A stretch of DNA of 64,000 nt from Geosiphon pyriformis. Lineage: Eukaryota; Glomeromycota; Glomeromycetes; Archaeosporales; Geosiphonaceae. The notes beneath the pieces are model-generated. The model searched no databases, was not told the DNA's origin, and saw nothing but the letters and a program-made list of their open reading frames with translations. Shown piece by piece: positions 59,500 to 64,000 of the stretch; position 1 is the stretch's first letter, and each line of letters starts with the position of its first letter. The position numbers and the translations under genes are program-made. The stretch lies in the NCBI GenBank assembly GCA_016748015.1, contig JAAOMT010000289.1:569639-633638 (forward strand), given 5' to 3'.

Positions 59500-60426
59500 T
59501 TAAGTATTGGTAACTTGGTATTGAAATACCATTCAAACAGAGACAATATTTATGGTAATAAATTTTTTAGTTAATGGAAAAAACTCTTTATAGTCAACAA
59601 AGTTTTGAACAATGGTTCTTATATTCTTCAAGATTAATCCAGAACAATCTTCAATAATTGTTCTGTTTGTGATACATGACTCAAAAAATATCATAAATAA
59701 CCTAATTGGTTGCTTATTGTGATAATACCGACTCAAATAATTAGCAAAAATTAAGTATAAATAAATGTACCATTTCCAAAACAAAGGTATCTTCAATCAA
59801 CATAAACAATTATTTTTTGGATCAAAACATTCAAAATGCTTTCTATACTTTCCATGAGTATTAGATCAAAAACTATTCAAATGTTACTCTGATTATTGGA
59901 AAACAAACCATCATAACTGATAACAGTGGAACATATACTGTTATTAGACCAAAGAAAACTACTATTAAAAAAGAAAAAATTGGTAGCAAAATGAATAAAT
60001 ATCTATTGAAAAGTATAACAGCAGCTATACTCTCACCTTTTAGCACAATTGAAAAAACACTCCAAGAAATCTTACCTATAGACAAAAACTTGTCATATAG
60101 AAAGCAATTAGAACTTTATGGTTGCCTTGAAGAAATTATAGAGGATATAAAACTCATGAAAAAAACAACTTCAAAAATACAGACAGAAATTTTGGGCATT
60201 ATATAATTAATGTTCCCAGAATTTTAACTATTGCTAAAAAAGCCAAAACTCTAATACAAAAATTTGGTCTCTTAAATACAAAACTTATTTCACCTCAAGT
60301 ATTTTATATCTTATTTACAAAAAACTTCAACAAACTAATTAGCTTTGAGTTAAATAAAACTCTTCAAATAAATTACACCATAAATAACTTGATTTCACCA
60401 GAGCTCAATCTCTTTAAAAAGAATGA
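59500..60426 (+). pseudogene. 3' region of element C with ORF fragments
   Basis: A degraded region; the clearest patch (59991-60206) encodes a helical Lys/Leu-rich segment (ILPIDKNLSYRKQLELYG). It is not clearly homologous to the 3' ORF of A2/B. A weak polypurine run (TAAAAAGAATGA) abuts the LTR. Confidence 0.5.
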
Positions 60427-61178
60427 TGTTACAGTTGAAACTTATACTTCTTATTAATTATCACATGTATTAGTCACTAATGTCATATAAATTAACCACT
60501 CTATTTTTAGAAAGTGATCATTGATCTGATCAATGATCTGACCGTTGACCTGATCATTAATCTGATCAATAATCTGATCATTGACTTGATTATTGACCTG
60601 ATCATTGACCTAGTCATTGACCTGATCATTGACCACTTTTGATAACTATATAAGCAATGAATCTCTTAGCTGTAGAAAAGCATGTAAGAATCGGATGTAA
60701 GAATCAAAGAAAGAAAAGAAATAAAATAACAACTTTCATCTCAATCATTCTCTTATTGCTAATTTTCCTTTCCTTACCTTCAAGTATCTGAACATCTTGG
60801 AATAAAAGATTACTTGTTGGTTATTCCTTACTCTTTTCCTGAAATGTGTAATTGTAGCATTTGAAGATTATTGAATAAAACGTAACTGAAGAATACATCT
60901 AATACCTGATATTAAATTCTAAAAGCGCTGATGTAAAGCATAAAATTATACTGGGCATGATCATTTGTTGACAGTATGGACTATCCCTCTACCTTTAGAT
61001 TTCCTGGTTATCTTTTAAAAAGTACAGCGACTGAGATATTTTATGAGACTGATCTCACACATTGAATCTATACTTATTCAATTCGCTCTTTGAAGTTGAA
61101 ATCCCTTTGATTATTTCCATCACCCTACAATCCTGTTCTTTCTTGCTATCCGTTAGCTTGTTACTCCAACCCATAACA
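60427..61178 (+). repeat. 3' LTR of C
   Basis: 752 bp. By hand alignment to the 5' LTR it differs at about 59 positions, all transitions, plus three extra 12-bp repeat units. TATATAA box at 60647-60653. Confidence 0.92.
60516..60635 (+). repeat. 12-bp tandem repeat, 10 units, in C 3' LTR
   Basis: Same GATCATTGACCT-type unit as at 33529-33612 but ten copies instead of seven. Confidence 0.9.
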
Positions 61179-61400
61179 ATACTAATCGGTTGCTTATTAA
61201 AATCATAATAATAAATACTCCTTTCTTCCCATGAATTTTATATGTGCAATTTTCCTTTTTTCCGAATTAATGCAAGCATTATTACTATCACCTCCACTAC
61301 CAAAAAAGATCACCTCTACTTCTGTATCTCTGGCACCAACCAAAAAGAGGCTTCTTTCTTAATTTCTAATCTAAAAATTTCTCCGCAATGTTGGTTTAGG
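61179..61400. other. Intergenic stretch right of element C
   Basis: Begins with the ATAC duplication. This DNA was contiguous with 33439 before the insertion. No ORF or RNA gene is recognised. Confidence 0.4.
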
Positions 61401-62860
61401 TGTCAATGTTAAACAATCGGGACTTAAGGTCTATTGGAGTTGACAAGTCGCGGAGTGGTCTCAGAAGTTGTGATTACCTCTCTATCGCTTTGCCTTTGAT
61501 CTCCAATACATTTTCCTCTCTTCGACAATAAAACCTCCAAAGAGTGATACCTTTCCTAGGGTATTCTTGCCATTAACAAGGACGGTGAGCAGCTAGATGC
61601 AGAAGTGAGCACCAGAATAAGCAAAAAGTACAAGACGAAAACCATAACAACGGCAGCATGCTAGAGAAACTCTAAATGCCATGTTGCTCATCAAGGTGTA
61701 TCCCAACCACACTTAGAAACGATGAATGGGCTTGGGGAGATTTGCCTTTAATACTGTAGTGGGGCAATAAAAGATGTTTTGTTGTGTTAGAGAAGCAAAA
61801 TAGCATTACGGAAAAGAAATGGCTGAAGCCTATAATGTTTTGGTTATCTGGGTGAACAAAAGTTTATAGAGCTGTCTTTCGTCTCATAAGTTCAGCTCTG
61901 TGATGAAGCTATTGATCAGGCACTAACAGCATGAAGCGAAATTATTAGATGTATACACAATGACAACAGTATAAGTCATTGCATCACACTATTCCGATTC
62001 GTGCTTAGAATTTTTTATCATTATTGTGAAATCATTTTATGTTTCATCTTCACACTTCGCTAATACATGCCTATGCACATCAACACAAGCTAAAGATTGT
62101 AAAATGTCAAGACTACATTTTTATCTTAAAATTTTTTATAAGGATAAACGCATGCTATGACCTTTCCACTTCGAAATTAAGCGCAGAAACAATGAGTGGC
62201 TCTATTCACACAAGTTTACACCTGATGGCAAACTTATATAGTTTCGACAAAACAACGAATGGACGTTTTCCTAGGTCTATGAGGTGCAAAGACAAGTCCG
62301 TGAAACCCAAGTGGAAAGCTCCATCCATGTGATCCCGGCATTTCCATACCCTTCATTTGGTATTCCCTCTCTGAAGGTGTGGTAGAATAAGCTCCGGTGA
62401 CATATGGGGTGCCTTATTTCCAAAAACATCAAATAGGCTGTCTACTTTAAAGCATAAGAAATGCAGTGCCCAGTGACTCGACAGACCAGTCTCACACATA
62501 CGACAGAGGATAAAGCGCCTGCGATTGTGTTCTTCACTCGCGAATCTGAAGTAATTCTTATTCCGCCTTTTGAGATATTAAACATAACAAATCGTAATAC
62601 GAGGAAATTACTGGAAAGATTTTTGGAAAGTGCTCTGCTAGGTGGATTACCATTTCTGTCGACACCTGATCGCCAAGAAGTTGGGAGTTCGTGTTGCCGT
62701 CCAAAATGAGGCCTATACATCTAAGGCTTGTAGCTGGTGTGGTAAAATAAAAAGTGTCGGAGAGTTGAAGTGTACGACTGCCGGAATTGCGGGGCTTTAA
62801 TGGTTTGGTGCTCTGGGGATCCTCTTCCGCGCATTTCTTCATAAGTCTGGATCCTCTACT
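61400..62860 (+). pseudogene. Decayed Fanzor / TnpB-like RNA-guided nuclease gene
   Basis: Motifs of the family occur in order over 1.45 kb, in more than one frame. An N-terminal patch QVAEWSQKL (near 61445) is followed by KVYPNHT ... GLGRFAFNTVVG (61690-61770), then CDEAIDQALTA (near 61900) and KRRNNEWLYSHKFTPDGK (near 62180). The RuvC-I type DPGISIPFIWYS comes next (62332-62367; catalytic Asp kept), then FFTRESEVILIPPFE (62530-62575). The zinc ribbon is VQNEAYTSKACSWCG ... VYDCRNCG (62698-62793), and NGAR-helix-like FGALGILFRAF follows (near 62805). At least three frameshifts and many stops separate them. The family cleaves DNA guided by an omega-RNA. This copy cannot make a protein. No recombinase partner is visible. 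Confidence 0.72.
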
Positions 62861-63319
62861 AAAAGTTATGCAGAAAATAATAGTCTTTACTTAGCAATAC
62901 TTAATACTACTTATTGTTGATGTGTGATATTTCGTCCAATTATATGGTATATAAAATCATGATTGTAGTGTTATATATGAATGCAATGATTGAACAATGA
63001 TGGGGTTTTTGATTTTTAAAACAAAACACATAATCAAAAATAAATTAATAAATTTAGTTTTATAATCGAATATTTTTATTATTATCAATTATAAGGGTAG
63101 ACTTATCACGTGTTATAAGGTTGCACTGATCAACACTGGTGTTTGTGGTGGACCTCGAGCTAGAAAAATATAATGCATCCTGGAAGGCTATAAGCCACAG
63201 CTTCTGAAACCTTGGAAACCAAGAGCAAAAGGACTATTAAATTGCCAAAGTTTCGTGATTAAGGCCACTGAAAAACTTGTATGAATAACTGCGCTAAACA
63301 CAACTAACAAGCGGACGAT
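62861..63319 (+). promoter_or_regulatory. Upstream region of the RRM gene
   Basis: AT-rich, with CACGTG at 63107-63112, 207 bp before the start codon. No other feature is recognised. Confidence 0.4.
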
Positions 63320-64000
63320 ATGGAGCACCAGGCAAAAGCTCTTAAACAGTGTGATGTACAACCTAACAAGCAAAACTTTAAAGAATTACGTAACGACTGG
63401 GAGCTTGACTTGGACATGTCTCAAGAGGACAACAAGGAAAGTGTTGAAATAGGAACAGTAAAGCCGGAAGGGAAGTCGCAAACCCTTTCTCTTAATTTAC
63501 CAGGAAATGAAACGCGAAAGGAGACATCCGAGGGCCAAAGTATTGCTAATGAATCTGGGGTTGACAAACCTCAAGAACAAATTGCCACAGCTGGCACATC
63601 AGCTTCCGAGGAAGAAAATGTTCGCGTATTTGTTGGTAGCCTTGCTTGGGAGGTTAATGACTGGGACTTAGAACGAAGATTTTCTGATTTCGGCAAAGTC
63701 AGGGAAGCGGTCGTCGTCAGGGATAAATCCAACGGTATGCTGCTAGTGTCTGAAATGCTATTGATTGCATGGTGATTTCTATTGTATTTTGTTGCAAGGT
63801 TTTATAGATACCTTTTGTATATTTCCTGTTTAATCAAAATGATAAGGGTTCAGTAAAGGCTATGGGTTTGTAACATATTTTGAACATGAATCTGCAGCTA
63901 AAGCCGTTCAATCAATGGTTAACGAAAGCATTGGTGGTCGTCCTGTACGTATTGAATACGCTGAGGTGAGATATAGACCACGAAGGCGAGAAAGCGATTC
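63320..64000 (+). CDS. RRM RNA-binding protein, 5' part (runs off the window)
   Basis: Exon 1 63320-63734; intron with GTATGC donor to an AG at 63846; exon 2 63847 to beyond 64000. The phase is consistent (138 codons plus one base, then two). The first ~95 residues are acidic and probably disordered. A canonical RRM follows: RNP2 VFVGSL, RNP1 KGYGFVTY, and the fourth strand GRPVRIEYAE. After it an RYRPRRRES stretch suggests an Arg-rich tail. The gene could be a nucleolin/Nsr1-like or splicing-related RRM protein; the missing C-terminus prevents a firmer call. Confidence 0.85.

Larger units (their letters stand above)
33440..61178 (+). mobile_element. Ty3/gypsy LTR element C, outermost, interrupted by element B
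   Basis: Plus-strand element with termini TGTTAC...TAACA and 4-bp duplication ATAC (33436-33439 and 61179-61182). Gag, protease, RT and RNase H run from about 34260 to 38420. The pol reading is broken at 38617 by element B and resumes at 58565 with integrase, a 3' region and the polypurine tract. Without B the element is about 7.8 kb. It is inactive: many stops, protease Asp to Asn, RT YLDN, integrase Glu to Lys. Confidence 0.9.

Noticed and set aside
62442-62842. Two overlapping minus-strand frames opposite the Fanzor-like relic.
   Set aside because: The plus strand carries recognisable family motifs here; the minus frames have no recognisable features.

Overview
The window looks like nuclear DNA of an arbuscular-mycorrhizal fungus (Glomeromycotina). 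I infer this from the intron-rich, AT-rich host genes with fungal-type proteins (Utp12, a fungal glutamate-decarboxylase-like enzyme, an Ert1/AcuK-type zinc-cluster regulator) and from LINE and Ty3/gypsy proteins that resemble those I know from this group. I cannot name the species.

Layout. Host block 1 (1-9012): tRNA-Leu(CAA), UTP12 (minus, 15 exons), a PLP decarboxylase (plus), an AT-hook protein (minus) and a small four-helix membrane protein (plus). TE block 1 (about 9.0-29.8 kb) is very AT-rich. It holds a heavily decayed LINE (10.2-21.3 kb) split by an internally deleted Ty3/gypsy element on the minus strand (A1, 14550-19146, TSD ACAG). A better preserved but still broken LINE follows (about 21.47-28.21 kb; EN-RT-RNase H). 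Host block 2 (30023-33298): a small unrecognised gene and the zinc-cluster/PAS regulator, both minus. TE block 2 (33440-61178) is three Ty3/gypsy elements nested inside each other. C (plus, TSD ATAC) is interrupted after its RNase H by B (minus, 38617-58564). B is interrupted inside its dUTPase domain by A2 (plus, 43574-53508, TSD GCAT). Host block 3 (61179-64000): a decayed Fanzor/TnpB-like RNA-guided nuclease gene and the 5' part of an RRM-protein gene that runs off the window.

Main points. A2 and B carry Gag-PR-Cys-rich region-dUTPase-RT-RNase H-IN plus an extra 3' ORF. By hand alignment the two LTRs of C differ at about 59 sites, all transitions, and the start of the A2 pair shows the same. 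Many catalytic Asp codons read Asn and many Gln/Trp codons read stop, so the elements appear to have been hit by C-to-T (G-to-A) mutation. U3 minisatellites differ in copy number between paired LTRs. The Fanzor-like relic keeps a series of recognisable family motifs in order across frameshifts and stops.

Coordinates of host exons come from reading splice sites and frames by eye. The UTP12, Ert1-like and four-helix gene models each sum to a multiple of three. Edges of decayed elements are approximate.
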